Of a DNA stretch of 64,000 bases, positions 44,562 to 56,569 are shown piece after piece; position 1 is the stretch's first letter, and each line of letters begins with the position of its first letter. Location: positions 9,362,001 to 9,426,000 of the forward strand of contig CP075494.1 of the NCBI GenBank assembly GCA_021613535.1, given 5' to 3'. The notes beneath the pieces were generated by a model. That model worked only from the letters and a program-made list of their open reading frames with translations, searched no databases and had not been told where the DNA came from. Made by a program: the position numbers and the translations under genes. This DNA is from Adineta vaga. Its lineage: Eukaryota; Rotifera.

Positions 44562-46058
44562 AATAATGATTTCTTTCTAAAATTGACTAAAGTTTACTTC
44601 ATATTACCTGTTTAATATATTAAATTAGTATAGAAGAATGTCACAATAAAATTTAATTGGATCATAGAGAATCACCAATCAGATTGAATGTATGTCACTC
44701 ACTCATTCACTCATTGTTTTGTTTTTTTACATATATGATAAATTTGTTATTCTGATGATCTATGACAGGAAATAAGTCAGTCATTTGCAAAGATTTTGTA
44801 TCACGAGAGACTTAGCTTCCACTACTTTCTCGTCATCATCACTAACGAGAATAACTTGTAAAGATAGAATACATTAAATGGAAAGAAAAGGAAGAAAAAC
44901 AGAACAAGATCAAACAATTAGATACAATGCTTAAGTATATACCCACCAACAAGATGGATAACTGTCATTGAAGGAATTGTTGTTATCTCGGTCTGTTCTT
45001 CCTCTATGACCTCAAACTATACACACCTTGTTATGCATCGAAATTCTTGATGGAAACTGATAGACATAGAAAAACATTGTCGTTTGTATTCTTTTGACAA
45101 GACATGATGTATTTTATCATTAATATTAACACTCGAGAATGACAGTTTTGAAGGACAAAGAGATAATTATCTCTAACGTGCTAATACCACTAAAGAGAAC
45201 ATTCTTGCTCTGGTTTCATGTACATACTTTGCTTTTGTCTATGAATATATCTCAGTCAGAATCTGGAAGTCTGTTTAATCAATTTTCAATATAAATGAAA
45301 ACAACGTCATATACTTGTTGTTTGTTTATATGAGTAAAATGATATGAAATATAAAAAAAACGGAAGATAATGAGTTGTTACATCCAGCTAAGAAAGAAAA
45401 ATAATAATTAAATTTAATTACTATCTTGTTAAAATTCTCTTCTCCCGAATGGATACAAATATTTCTTCATTTCTTCTCTTCCGATCATAATCAAGTGATT
45501 AAAGACAAATTCTACTCATGTCATTGTTCGTCAGTTCTAAACATGCATAGTCTATATAATTTTCTACATCGATCTACAAGGTAAAAATTGTTTTTCTTAC
45601 TCTTAGTGATTAAATGTGACCACTGATGCTTTTCAACAGCGCATAAATCACATGTGTTAATTGCTAACTGTCTACTTGTTACACTTCTAGTTGTATTGAT
45701 GATAATACTAACGTGTGTACTCAACAGTTGCCTAAATGCCGATCTCTCTCTCTTCGTCTTTCCTCGTCTCTTTTTTCCTTTTTTCCCCCTATTGTTCTGA
45801 TCGACCGTAGGATATCATAGCAGACTAATACAGACATACATATGGATATATCTATGATAGTTCAAACTATATGTATTAGATCAGTAAATACTTATGCTAT
45901 AAATAAGACTTCTTATCATCAAGATATTCGATTGGAAACAGATTTTTTCAACGAAACAATAATAAACTTGACTGGATTCGAACGAACAATCTTTTAGTAT
46001 TGTATTTGGTGTATTTTCTCAAGATTTGATTACTTAATTATATATATACTCTTATCAG
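44562..46058. other. Divergent intergenic region SMAP / K2P channel
   Basis: About 1.5 kb between divergent starts. A CCAAT box (44675-44679) lies 114 bp upstream of the SMAP start and shares the 11-mer CCAATCAGATT with the RPL10A upstream region (4380-4390). An open minus-strand stretch at 45521-45724 has no coding support. Confidence 0.35.
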
Positions 46059-49000
46059 ATGTCTCTTCTTTATTATCGAAGTTTCAATGAGATTGTTGAT
46101 GTCGTTCGTCAACGTGTCACAGTGAGGTAAGTCATACGTTAATTCATTTTCTTCGGGTTTTTTTTTCAACAGTTAAATTTCCATTTTATTCCAAATACGA
46201 GATCGGAGTAGAAGAAAATACATTCTTGAAAAAAACCAATGATATCAACTGAAAGGTCATTTAATTTTGCTATGTTTTTGATTATGAGATACTTTATTGT
46301 CACATTCAGACGTTCTACGAAGGAAAGATTGTATATAGAAAAGGAAAAGTCTTAGTTATATCATCATAAATGGAAAGAAAATGTAGTATTTCGAGGGAAA
46401 ATGTTATATTATTTATACATTGATTCGATATAGAATAGTTAATTTTTATCAGATCTATGCTTAAAGAAAGAAAGAAAGAGAGAGAAACATTCGTAGTTTA
46501 CATTTTCTTCGAAAGATAATGGTATTGAAGTGTTTATAACTATTAATTGAGAAAACAAATGTAAAACATTCTTCTGGAATGTACACTTATCTTTAGAAAT
46601 AATCATTTCTTCTTTCATGTGAAAAAATAATGATAGAATCTCGAACAATCGATTTGTCCATGTACAGTTAGTTTCTCTTCGAATAAACTTTGATAATATA
46701 GTTTTTCATAGTACAAGTTTTCTTGTTGAATTTAATGAATAATATTCTATAGAGAAATACATTAATCAATAACATTTGCTTGGCGACATGTTTCTCTATC
46801 CGTTTTATCACATTCTTGATCTGATCGAATTGAGATATAAATATACTTCTTCAATCATTTTCTTATGTCTCTTGAGAAATTTTAGACCGATCTTTTCTAT
46901 CTGTTTCTCTCCGATGAAGCTTATTAATCGCCATACATTCTCTTGAGTAAACCAATGATTTCCTATGCATGTCACTCGATCAAGTGGAATGGTATTACAA
47001 GAAACGGCTCATTGAATGCCCAAGCAACACACACACACACACACAAAGAAGAAAAAGAAACAGAATATATAATATGTATATATACTAAGAGATAAATAAA
47101 TGCCTATATCATTAATTTTTTGGTAAGAAACAAGTGTATTCAAATAAGCATAATTCCCTATTCAAATTGTTATCAACGATCGAAGAGATGAGAGATCAAA
47201 AACAAGTTAAGGTAAAAGAATGTTTTCTATTCTTCTAAATTCTATGGTCGAATATCTTTTGTAATTTGTTCTTTTTTTTCTGGTTGATTACATGAAATTC
47301 ATAACCCCGAGGAAAAAAAGAAAAAGGATTCATGTGATAATATGTATTGAATAATCAATACAAAGAGAAAGGATTTTTTAATTAGAACAAAATAAGCCTG
47401 AGAATGTTTTTTCTACATCACATTCATCATCTTCGATGTCGATGTCCGAATCTCAAAGTGAAAGGAGAGAAAAACATGTTCAGTTTGCCGATGACAAACT
47501 TGAACATTGTTATGAATCATCTGTATTTGAAGATGAAAATAATCTTACACTTCATATTCCTGGTGTCTATGATAATGTTTGGACTCCGATAACAAATGAA
47601 GATATCTCGTGAGTATCTTTGATATAGATAAAAAAAAGAAAGATTGATTAAGAAAAATCTGATCATTTATTGTTCTAAAAACATATGTAAAACATCTACT
47701 CGATTGCCGACGAGAAGATTAATAGCATACGTATGAGGAAAGAGATCTGATCGAGTGATTTGTGAGCATAGATGCATTTCTATCGAGGAGAAACAGCGAT
47801 GTGTTGTTGATTTTTGTGGGAACAAAAGTCGATTGTCTTCGTTAAATTAATCTGCAATGTTCTATTTTCATTTGGTCAGGAACCAACGACGAAATGAGCT
47901 GCTTCGTCAGCAGCAAAAGCAAAGTGCTGCCCAGCACCCAACAAACCAATCTCTTCATTCTCAACGTATGGCTAAGTGTAAGAATTGTTGTAAATCTTTA
48001 ACAACGTTTATCTTCTCACGTGTTGGCCTTTGTTTACTTGTTGTGGCATATGCATTTGGTGGTGGAGTTGTCTTTCAATTTCTCGAAGGTCCACATGAAG
48101 GTACAGCTACGGAAGTTGTTCAACGACGTTTACATATAACTGTTGAAAAATTATTTAATACAAGTGAACATGCTAGAGTTTTATATCAAGCAAATTGGAC
48201 ATCGATGGCACGACGAATTTTAGAAGAATATCAACAAGAATTAGTTCGTCAAACTAAACGTGGATATCAAGGTGAACGATTTGGTACTGATGGTGACGAT
48301 GCAAAACAATGGAATTTTGCAGGTGCAATCCTTTATGCTATTACAGTTATTACCACAATTGGTAAAATATTGACTTTGAACAATCTCATATGTTAATAAT
48401 TTTCATCTTGTCTCTTATTTTAGGTTATGGACATATTACTTGGTAAGAATATTTGTTTCTCTCTCTCTCCCTCATCAATCTAGTTTGGGATTAAACTGTA
48501 CATATCAGTTAGATTGCGTAGATAAAGTTTTGGATTGTTGATTGTCGACAAATTTTGTAGCCACGTTGATAATTTGTAGCTGTTACGTCCTTAACCATAT
48601 CAAGTCCTTCTCTTCAATAGCATTCGATATTTGATTACTAAATATTTTTTTAGTTGTACTAAGAATACAATATCAGCATCTGTTAGAAAAATGATATACA
48701 TTGATATAAGAAGAAATCATTTGATCACGATCGAGTAGGTCAATATTAATCGTTTATAAATAAACAAGATGACTTGTACCTTGATCGTTTAAACAAAACA
48801 ATATCTAGAGAATCTAAATCACAAGCCATCTTGTGCTTTATTTATATTACAACAACCTTGAGTAAAATATTGATGGTTACATAAATTTCTCATCTGTTCA
48901 CATATGTGGATTATAAAACATAATTATACACGAAATATAACCTATTAATTTTAAAGCAAGATTGAATTAATATTCATACATGTGAAATTAAGACATATAC

Positions 49001-49686
49001 TAAACTGATGTTCTTCTCGTTTTGTTTTTAGTAAAACTCCTTATGGGAAAATAGTGACCATGATCTATGCAATATTTGGTATTCCTCTCATGTTATTGTG
49101 TTTAGCTAATATTGGTTCAACAATGGCAGATGCATTTCGTTTTATTTATTGTCATGTTTGTTGTTCTTATTGTAATATGGTGAAAAAACGTCGTAATCTT
49201 CGCGCCTTACAATCCGTTGAATTATCGCATAATCCAGCTTCTGGTTCAGCAACATCAGAATCGCTTCCAGCTCTATCATCGAATACAACTGAAGGACAAT
49301 CATCAACAAATGTTGTTGAATTTGTTGATAATTTCAGTATGGATTATCGAAAAACAACAATACCAATTAGTGTTACACTCTCTCTACTATCATCTTATTT
49401 AATTCTTGGAGCTATACTTTTTAGCGAATGGGAAGGATGGAGATTTTTAGATGGTGCTTATTTTTGTTTTGTCACTTTAGCTACAATTGGTTTAGGCGAT
49501 TTAGTACCAGGAAAATCTATAACATCCACTCAAGTTGAAGGTAAACTTGTTATATGTGCTCTTTATGTTCTATTTGGTTTATCCTTAATGGCAATGTGTT
49601 TTAATTTAATGCAAGAAGAAGTTCGAGCAAAATTTCGACGTTTAGGAAATAAACTTGGTATTATTGATGATCCAAATTTTTGGTAA
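46059..49686 (+). CDS. Two-pore-domain potassium channel (K2P/TWK)
   Basis: K2P leak channel. A first exon 46059-46126 (MSLLYYRSFNEIVDVVRQ) ends in phase 2 and can splice directly to 47880-48361. That exon encodes TM1 (GLCLLVVAYAFGGGVVFQFL), an extracellular cap with NTS and NWT glycosylation sites, and pore helix 1 up to VITTIG. The 19-nt exon 48424-48442 supplies YGHIT. Exon 49032-49686 has TM2 (IYAIFGIPLMLLCLANIGS), a cytosolic loop, TM3 (VTLSLLSSYLILGAILF), pore 2 with filter TIGLGD, TM4 (LYVLFGLSLMAMCFNLM), and the end DDPNFW. Filters TIGYG and TIGLG fit the K2P family. An alternative first coding exon lies at 47386-47608. The subfamily is not assigned. Confidence 0.9.
47027..47045. repeat. 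(AC)n microsatellite
   Basis: About nine AC units between the two alternative K2P first exons. Confidence 0.85.
47386..47608 (+). CDS. K2P alternative N-terminal exon
   Basis: Open exon with acceptor at 47385 and a GTGAGT donor at 47609, ending in phase 2 like the 46059 exon. Both can join 47880. It reads KPENVFSTSHSSSSMSM, then REKHVQFADDKLEHCYESSV and ends WTPITNEDIS. It cannot follow the 46059 exon, because that junction would hit TAA at once. It therefore probably serves as a separate first coding exon starting at the in-frame ATG 47436. Alternative use is inferred from phase. Confidence 0.6.
48424..48442 (+). other. 19-nt microexon encoding K2P selectivity filter 1
   Basis: The exon is flanked by acceptor TTTTAG (to 48423) and donor GTAAG (48443). 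It completes the glycine of TTIG and encodes YGHIT plus two bases of a cysteine codon finished at 49032. Skipping it would delete the YG of the first pore signature and shift the frame. Confidence 0.85.
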
Positions 49687-50232
49687 TTATTCAAATAGCA
49701 TCTTTCTTTTTTTTCTCTTTTTCTATTTATAATTAATCATTGTCTTCTTGTTGTTGTTGTTGTTGTTACTACCTTCTTTTGTATTGTAAATGTTTTGGAA
49801 AACAAAACAGAATGAATATCTTCATGTAGTTTATTTCACAAAACTAACAAAGAGAATATGATCATCTTAATCTATTTCCTTGCAAGTTTTTTCGTTGATT
49901 ATGAAGAGGAGAATAACAATAAAACAAACTGTTCGTCTCTTTATTGATACCACAAATGCAAATAAAAGACAAAATTTCGCTTTAACCATGCCAATCTTTC
50001 TTGGAAGAATCTTGATTTTATTGTTTTCTACATGAAATAAAATATGTATTTCTCAATGAAACAACATTCGAACTGACATGCAAGAATAAGAAATAAGAAT
50101 ATAAGATGCATGACATTTTGAATAGCTTTCTTTAGTCATTAAACTGTTTATTATTCCATCATGTTACTTTGTTTGACAAGACATTGTTGTCTGTTCCTTA
50201 CATATTAAGATATTTCTCTCAACAAAACTGAG
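49687..50232. other. Intergenic region
   Basis: K2P 3'UTR and GPCR 5' flank. AT-rich with a TTG repeat near 49750-49768. No gene is supported. Confidence 0.45.
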
Positions 50233-51237
50233 ATGACAAATCAGACTGGTATTATTTCGTTTGAAAATTCGGAAATTTCCTGGCCACGTTCTCTTCGTTT
50301 TTGGCTTTTATTAATATCGGATATTCCATCAATAAGTTGTTCATTATTTGTTCTTTATCATTTATTAATCGATCGTAGATCTCGTCATGCACTTCATAAT
50401 CATACTGTTATCATTTTATTAACTATTGCACTTTGCTTTCAATTAACTGATATTCCCTGGTATCTAGATTTTATTCAACAAGGTCTTGTTCGACCACAAT
50501 CACCTTATCGTTGTCTTTTCTGGTGGTTAATTGATTTGGGATTTTATAATACAACGGCGCTGATTCTCGCATGGACTTCTATTGAACGACATATACTTGT
50601 CTTTCATGATCGATGGATATTAACTCGAAAGAGACGATTTTTTGTTCATTATCTTCCTTTATTAGTTCTCATCCTATATTCAACTATTTATTATACTTTT
50701 GTTATATTTTTTCCTCCATGTCAACATACTTATGTTTATACATTACCTGTTTGTGCTGCATCACCATGTCATCTTTTTCATCCAATATTAGGTTTGTGGG
50801 AAATGGGAATACATGGCTGTTTATCAACAATTATAGTGACATTTTTTAGTATTACTCTATTGATTCGAGTGATACGTCATAAACATCGACGACATCGAAT
50901 ATTTCATTGGAAACGTTATCGAAAAATGATTATTCAATTGCTATCAATCTCTGCACTTTATCTACTATTAAATTTTCCAATTATGATCTTGTCTGTAGCA
51001 CATCTGTGTGGTTTACCAGCGGATATTGGTGTTCAAGCACAACAGATTACGTTTTTTCTTTCTTATTGGGTCATGTTTCTTTTACCTTTCGTAACATTAT
51101 CTTCTCTACCGAGTTTACGAAAAAAGATCCATAAGATTGGTCTTTTAAAACGTCAACGTCGAAGTACGATGACTATAGCCATGCAAAGAATGATGAGTTT
51201 GGAGAAAAAGCCGGTACATTGTACATATAAAAAATGA
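50233..51237 (+). CDS. Orphan rhodopsin-class GPCR
   Basis: Single-exon protein of 334 residues with seven hydrophobic segments at about 22-46, 58-76, 95-117, 136-158, 185-212, 235-258 and 268-290. An NQT glycosylation site lies at residue 3. Cys94 before TM3 can pair with an extracellular-loop-2 cysteine (PVCAASPC). The TM3 end reads SIERHILVFH, so the class-A DRY motif is ERH at residues 118-120. TM7 lacks a clean NPxxY; the corresponding segment reads FVTLSSLPSLRKK. Intracellular loop 3 is very basic (RHKHRRHRIFHWKRYRK). This resembles divergent intronless class-A receptors that are expanded in rotifers, but ligand and subfamily are unknown. Confidence 0.8.
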   Translation: MTNQTGIISFENSEISWPRSLRFWLLLISDIPSISCSLFVLYHLLIDRRSRHALHNHTVIILLTIALCFQLTDIPWYLDFIQQGLVRPQSPYRCLFWWLIDLGFYNTTALILAWTSIERHILVFHDRWILTRKRRFFVHYLPLLVLILYSTIYYTFVIFFPPCQHTYVYTLPVCAASPCHLFHPILGLWEMGIHGCLSTIIVTFFSITLLIRVIRHKHRRHRIFHWKRYRKMIIQLLSISALYLLLNFPIMILSVAHLCGLPADIGVQAQQITFFLSYWVMFLLPFVTLSSLPSLRKKIHKIGLLKRQRRSTMTIAMQRMMSLEKKPVHCTYKK

Positions 51238-52027
51238 TATCTATAAGTGAAATATTTCTTTCTTTGTCTTTCATAATAAATCTAATCAATCAATATGATA
51301 AAAATAGTTTTTTTTTGTTTCTATACGTCGCAAGAAAAACCAACTGAAAAAGATGATTCTTTCTAACGAACTGTCATTATTTTATATTAAGATTTCATCT
51401 GTTGGAAGCGAAAGAACAGAATAAATAAATGATTGAAATATATGCAGAAATGACTTTTACATAGGAAGAAAAAATGTTTGAGTCGATGAACAAAATATAA
51501 TCAAAATTTTAAGTTATACAAGATACAATTGCCTCCAATGAAAGGTAATAAATAAAACTTCGAGGTTATTTGTAAATAAACGAAATCTTATTTGAGTCTA
51601 TTCCAAAATAATTGAATCATATTATTGACTCAATGATATTGATCTTAATGGAGTTACAACGTTTGCCTTAGATTTTGAAATTAATCATTTATTAGATAAT
51701 TGCAATTAAATTTCTACAATAGTCTTAGTTTTTTCTTCGAAGAAGATTATCGCGATGTATAATCAAATGAAAGAAAAACTAATTTTTTATTTCTTTCCAA
51801 GATTCTACAGTTAATTTATGTAAGAATCAATATAATCAAATTATTTTTCAATTCAAAGATTCTTTATTGGGTTTCATCGCAACGCGAAACAAAAGTTTTT
51901 GTTATTGAATTTTTGATTGCAACAACGACTGATCCTCATCTTCGTAACAAACGAACGAACGAACAAATCAAAATACATATGTAATGATTTTCAATAACGA
52001 ACAAATTTCATTTCATCTTTCTTCACT
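51238..52027. other. Intergenic region
   Basis: 790 bp of AT-rich sequence between the GPCR stop and the LRR protein start. I see no coding exon or repeat of note beyond a short AACG tandem near 51949-51965. Confidence 0.4.
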
Positions 52028-54716
52028 ATGCAACAAAGAAAATTTCTTCTTAATTTCCATCTCCTTTCCTTCGTAAGTATGACATTTAATGATCAATCAT
52101 TTCATTTGATTTCAAATAGATCCTATGTTTCAATTCAATTCGAACAAATCTATGTCCAGCAACTCCTTCTTGCAATTGCACACTTTTGAATAATACAGAC
52201 TTAAACATTATATGTAACACAACAGTATCTCTAACTCAATTACCGTCTCTCGATCCGATTACTTTGCAAAGTACAGTAACTTCTTTACGTGTAATTTCAT
52301 CAACAACAGGTGCGATAGGTCCATTAATTCGATTACCAACAAATATCTGTTCGTATACAAGTTTGGCGATACTTGATCTCTCATCGAATAATATCAATGG
52401 TCTATTAAATACATCTGAATTGATTTGTATAAGTTCGACATTGATTTCTTTGGATTTTTCATCGAATAGTATTCAAAATATTAATTTAAATCTTTTGAAA
52501 TCTACACGAGTACTCAAATCAATCGATCTTTCTTACAATAATCTAACAACAATGCCCATAGTTGATCCAGCTATATTTGTTCAGTTTCCATCAACATTCG
52601 TCTCATTAAATATTAGTTTTAATCAATTAATCAATGTTGATCTTTGGCCTTTATTTGTTAAAACAAGTAGAATATAAACAGCAAATTGTTTTTATTCTTT
52701 TCTTTTTCTATTATTTAGAAAATACAATGACGATTGATTTAAGTCATAATCTCATTCAAGATTACACAAATCTTATTCCTGTTTCTGTTCAACAATTAAC
52801 TGAAACACCTGATCCACGATATTTCTATTTGAATAACAATCGTTTGACTTATCTATCCGATCTTTTACTTGAACAATACGATGCATGTTCAATAGATTCA
52901 TCTAGTAGAGCTTTCTTCATCGTTGGAATATCTAATATTTTATTAACACAAAATCAATTGATATGTGATTGTGCATCGTATAATTTAATAACATATATCA
53001 ATGAAAATCTTAATGATTTTCCAGATATTTTCAATGGATCTGCTTTATTAACACAAACGATATGTTCAGATCCGAATGGACAAAAATATCTTTCTACTGA
53101 TTTTAGTCAATATAATAATTGTGAAAATTATGTCTTACCAAATATTTCAAATATTTTCTGTTCAGTTGCCAAGAATGATACGAGAGTAACATTAACACCT
53201 CCGACATATTGGCCAACAACAACAACAACAGCAACTTCAAATGGTTATGAAACTGATTCAAATGTAGGAACAGGAGTAAGTTTTCATTCGATTTAGTTTT
53301 TCGTATTGAAAGATTAGAATGATCGTACTAAGGGTTCATCAACTTCAATAGCTTGGTATATCATTTTGGGTATTATTCTTGGGATAGTTCTTATTCTAGC
53401 GATCGTCATTGTAGTTTGTTATTTATGTCGATATCGTTTCTGTCCGAAAAAATATCATTCAAATATTTTGAGTCATGTTCGAACGGATGGAAATAATAAT
53501 TATGAAGCAATGACTCACACAAGTATGAATTCTTCACAGAAAAATTCAACATTAAATGATACTAAACCACAACGTGCTTCAATGTCAACATCAGTCGATG
53601 GATTTGATGGCACAGAACGATCGGTAAGATGATCATATTATTATTTTTAATCATTCTTCTTTTTTTTTCATTTGATTTTATGAAATAGAGTAAGGATGGT
53701 GGTTTACATTCAAATTTAAAAGCACGAAGACATCGAAAATGTATGTAACGTATATCCTATGTCTTTAGTTATATTATTAAGAATGATCAGATTTTTATAT
53801 CAGTTGAATGTACGTAAACATTCATCAAGATTGGAGACACGATCGATAGTCGAGGCCTCAACATACATTTCAATTGATTTCTATCATAGCTGATTGATAT
53901 GCAGCTTATCTCTATGCAATGATTGACATGAAGGTCTTTCTATTGAAACCGACCGAAACTGACAGAATGATTCGATCCTGATAGAAGTTTAATTGCAATT
54001 CACATCAAAATCAAAATTTGTACAAGATATATTCTCTTGTATTTCTTCATTTAGTTTCAAATAATGATATTCATCCTGATCAAGAAACTCAAACAAATGT
54101 TCATCCAAATCGTCCTAAACTATCGAATGGTCGTCTACTTTCTACTCGTCATTCTCAACAACCAACAAACACCGATAGACATAGTGAAAATAGTCTACCA
54201 CTTCCAGCAGCCATTGATGTTGCTACAAATACAGCAAATGGTGTAAAAGGTATTCCAATATCGGCATTACCAATCAAACCTCCACCTACATCTCCACATC
54301 CTGTCGATACAAGTACATCAGAATTAAGCATTACATCCATTCCGATAGCACCATCAAAACGTGCGAAAATTTTACCACAAATCAAAGTTGGTAATTTGAT
54401 TGATGCAACAAATGACAATTTATTGAATACATCCGCTGGTGCATCGATAACGAGCCAAAGACAGCGACGGCGTAGTTCATTATGGACTCGAAAACAGCAT
54501 CAAAATATGATGCCTCCTTTACCTCCTCGTCCGCAATCAATGATAACGCACAGAACAAATTTTGATAATGATGAATCCTTTGATGACGATCTACCCGCTA
54601 TACCAACTGTTGAAAGTTTAACAAACAAATCATCGAAACCTTTACGAACTGTGCCGCTACTAAATATATCTGTTGTACCTGCATGGGTAGATCAAACATC
54701 AGATGAACTCAATTAA
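52028..54716 (+). CDS. Leucine-rich-repeat single-pass membrane protein
   Basis: Six exons join in phase: 52028-52072, 52120-52666, 52719-53275, 53318-53623, 53689-53740 and 54055-54716. The signal peptide is FLLNFHLLSFILCF, followed by a cysteine cluster CPATPSCNC (LRRNT-like). About five LRR units follow (SLAILDLSSNNI, STLISLDFSSNSIQ, VLKSIDLSYNNL, FVSLNISFNQLINVDL, TMTIDLSHNLI). A cysteine-containing cap comes next (LICDCASYNLITY, TQTICSDPNGQ), then a Thr-rich stalk. The transmembrane helix is WYIILGIILGIVLILAIVIV, followed by a basic stop-transfer (CRYRFCPKK). The cytoplasmic tail of about 300 residues is Ser/Pro-rich with a proline motif MPPLPPRPQS that could bind SH3 domains. The architecture suggests an adhesion or recognition receptor; ligand and orthologue are unknown. 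Confidence 0.82.
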
Positions 54717-55141
54717 TTTTCAATTTTTGTAATATATGTTCTATAATAAAACAATCTTTGTTCAATGACAATTTATTGAATAATGAAACGTTTTTTTTTG
54801 TGTTTCTTTTTTGTTTGTTTGTTGACGATTTATTTAAAAAGATGATTTCGACAATAATAAAACACATCAAATCAATTTTTCTAAAACCTACGAAGTTTTT
54901 GACGTATGTATGTGTGTCTGTGTGTATATATATTTTCAAATGATATAAATCGATTATGTTGTTTTATTCTCACTTCTAGCAAAAGATCTTCTAACAGAAA
55001 ATGAAATCTATCATCCAAAATGAAAGAAAGAAAGAAAGTATCGAATAAATAATAAGATGAAGTGAAAGAAAACTAGCCTAGGACGGATGATATGATAGAA
55101 AACGAGCTTAAATATTCTTTATTTCTCTATACATTTAACTA
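54717..55141. other. Convergent 3' regions
   Basis: Two convergent 3'UTRs. AATAAA-type signals are visible (54743 on plus). A TG/TA-rich stretch lies at 54905-54935. No gene is supported. Confidence 0.5.
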
Positions 55142-56569
55142 TTAATTTGGTACAACTTGTCCAAGTCCACTTTGTTGAAGAATATTTGCTACAGCTGGAT
55201 TAGCACCATCGAATAAAGCTGCTTGATATATACTGTTATTAGTACCTCCAACCTGATTTCCATAACTTGCTTGATAATTAGCTGACGCTGAATACGCTTG
55301 TCCACCTTGGTTTTGTTGAGAACTACCTTGCGCCCATTGTCGAAATTCATCTCGACTAATTGAACCATCTTGATTCGCATCAGCTTGATTGAATATAGCT
55401 CGAGCAACATCAAATTGTTGTCCATCAGTACCAGCATAAGAATTATTTGCAGCATTAAAATCGTAACTATCACCTTGACTACCTGCATTTATGGTTCGAG
55501 CAGTATTAAACATATGTTGTTGATAATTAAGTGAATCGACAGTTGTATATGCTGGCCGAACATTAATGCCGGGTGGTAATTGCCCATTGTTAAAATCACC
55601 ACCTGATTGAAAAGCAACATTAAATCCTGCCATAGCACCGTAATCAATATCTAAAATAACATCTTTGAATGCATCTGGACCAAGTAATTCATTATAAACT
55701 TGAGATGCAGGAATTTGATTAGGAAATCTTAAGAAAAGACAAAAAAAAACTGTTTGCCGGTCATTGATTCGACTTCAGATATATTTACTGTGTTTGTTGC
55801 TGTTGTTGAAATTGTCCACCAGCAGCGCTATTACCACCCTGTTGAGCCCATGTATTGAATTCATCTCGACTAATTGAACCATCTTTATTAGTATCGGCTT
55901 GATTGAATATAGCTTTAGCAGCATCAAAACGTGGTTGCTGATGAGATGAAGTAGCAGCTGACACTGATAATGATCCAGCACTCGATGATGTTGTTGATCC
56001 ACCTAAAAGAAGTTTTATTTATTTGTGAAAAATGACTCATAGAAATATTCATATTTACTATAAGGACTAATTTCTGGTTGCATACCGCGTTGTTGATATT
56101 GTTGTTGTGCTGCTGCGACATCAATTTGAATAGGTTGTTGGTTGATGTTTCCTGCACTAGACGGTGGTTGAGTTGGATAACCAACTGGTCTTTGTGGCCC
56201 AAAAACACCAATACCTGTACCTCCTTGTTGTTGTTGTTGTAAACCAGGTGGTCGAATAATTGGAATACCACCAGCTAATTGTGGTTGTGTATTTACCGTT
56301 CCTGTCGAGAAGCCAGTAGCAACACTAGCTGAATCAAAAGTTGTATGTGTTCTTGCTTGTGATAGATGACTTGCTGTTGGTGATGCACTTCGTACTGTTG
56401 TTGTATCAGCAATAGAAGTTCCATCTATTGTGTTTGTTGGGGAATCTTGACGTAAATGTGATTCTGTCCGAGTGATATCTCCAGATGTTTCACTTGTAGC
56501 ACGAATACGTTCCGATGTGATTTCCGTTTCTGAAGATGATGACGAAGATGATGTACTACGTGTTGTCAT
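55142..56569 (-). CDS. Q/S-rich protein with two near-identical EF-hands
   Basis: Three exons: 56569-56059, 56002-55789 and 55727-55142, joined in phase. The N-terminal 180 residues are Ser/Thr-rich, then Gln/Gly/Pro-rich (LQQQQQGGTGIGVFGPQRP). Exon 2 carries one EF-hand, FDAAKAIFNQADTNKDGSIS followed by RDEFNTWAQ. Exon 3 carries a second, FDVARAIFNQADANQDGSIS followed by RDEFRQWAQ. Both loops have canonical calcium ligands (D-x-N-x-D-G-S-I-S-x-x-E). Between them is a short unique segment (YNELLGPDAFKDVILDIDYG). The C-terminus is again Gln/Ala/Asn-rich. No signal peptide is visible. It is probably a calcium-responsive, largely disordered cytoplasmic protein; the family is not recognised beyond EF-hand. 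Confidence 0.8.

Noticed and set aside
45521-45724. Minus-strand open frame of 67 residues with some cysteines
   Set aside because: No family signature, no splice partners and intergenic composition.
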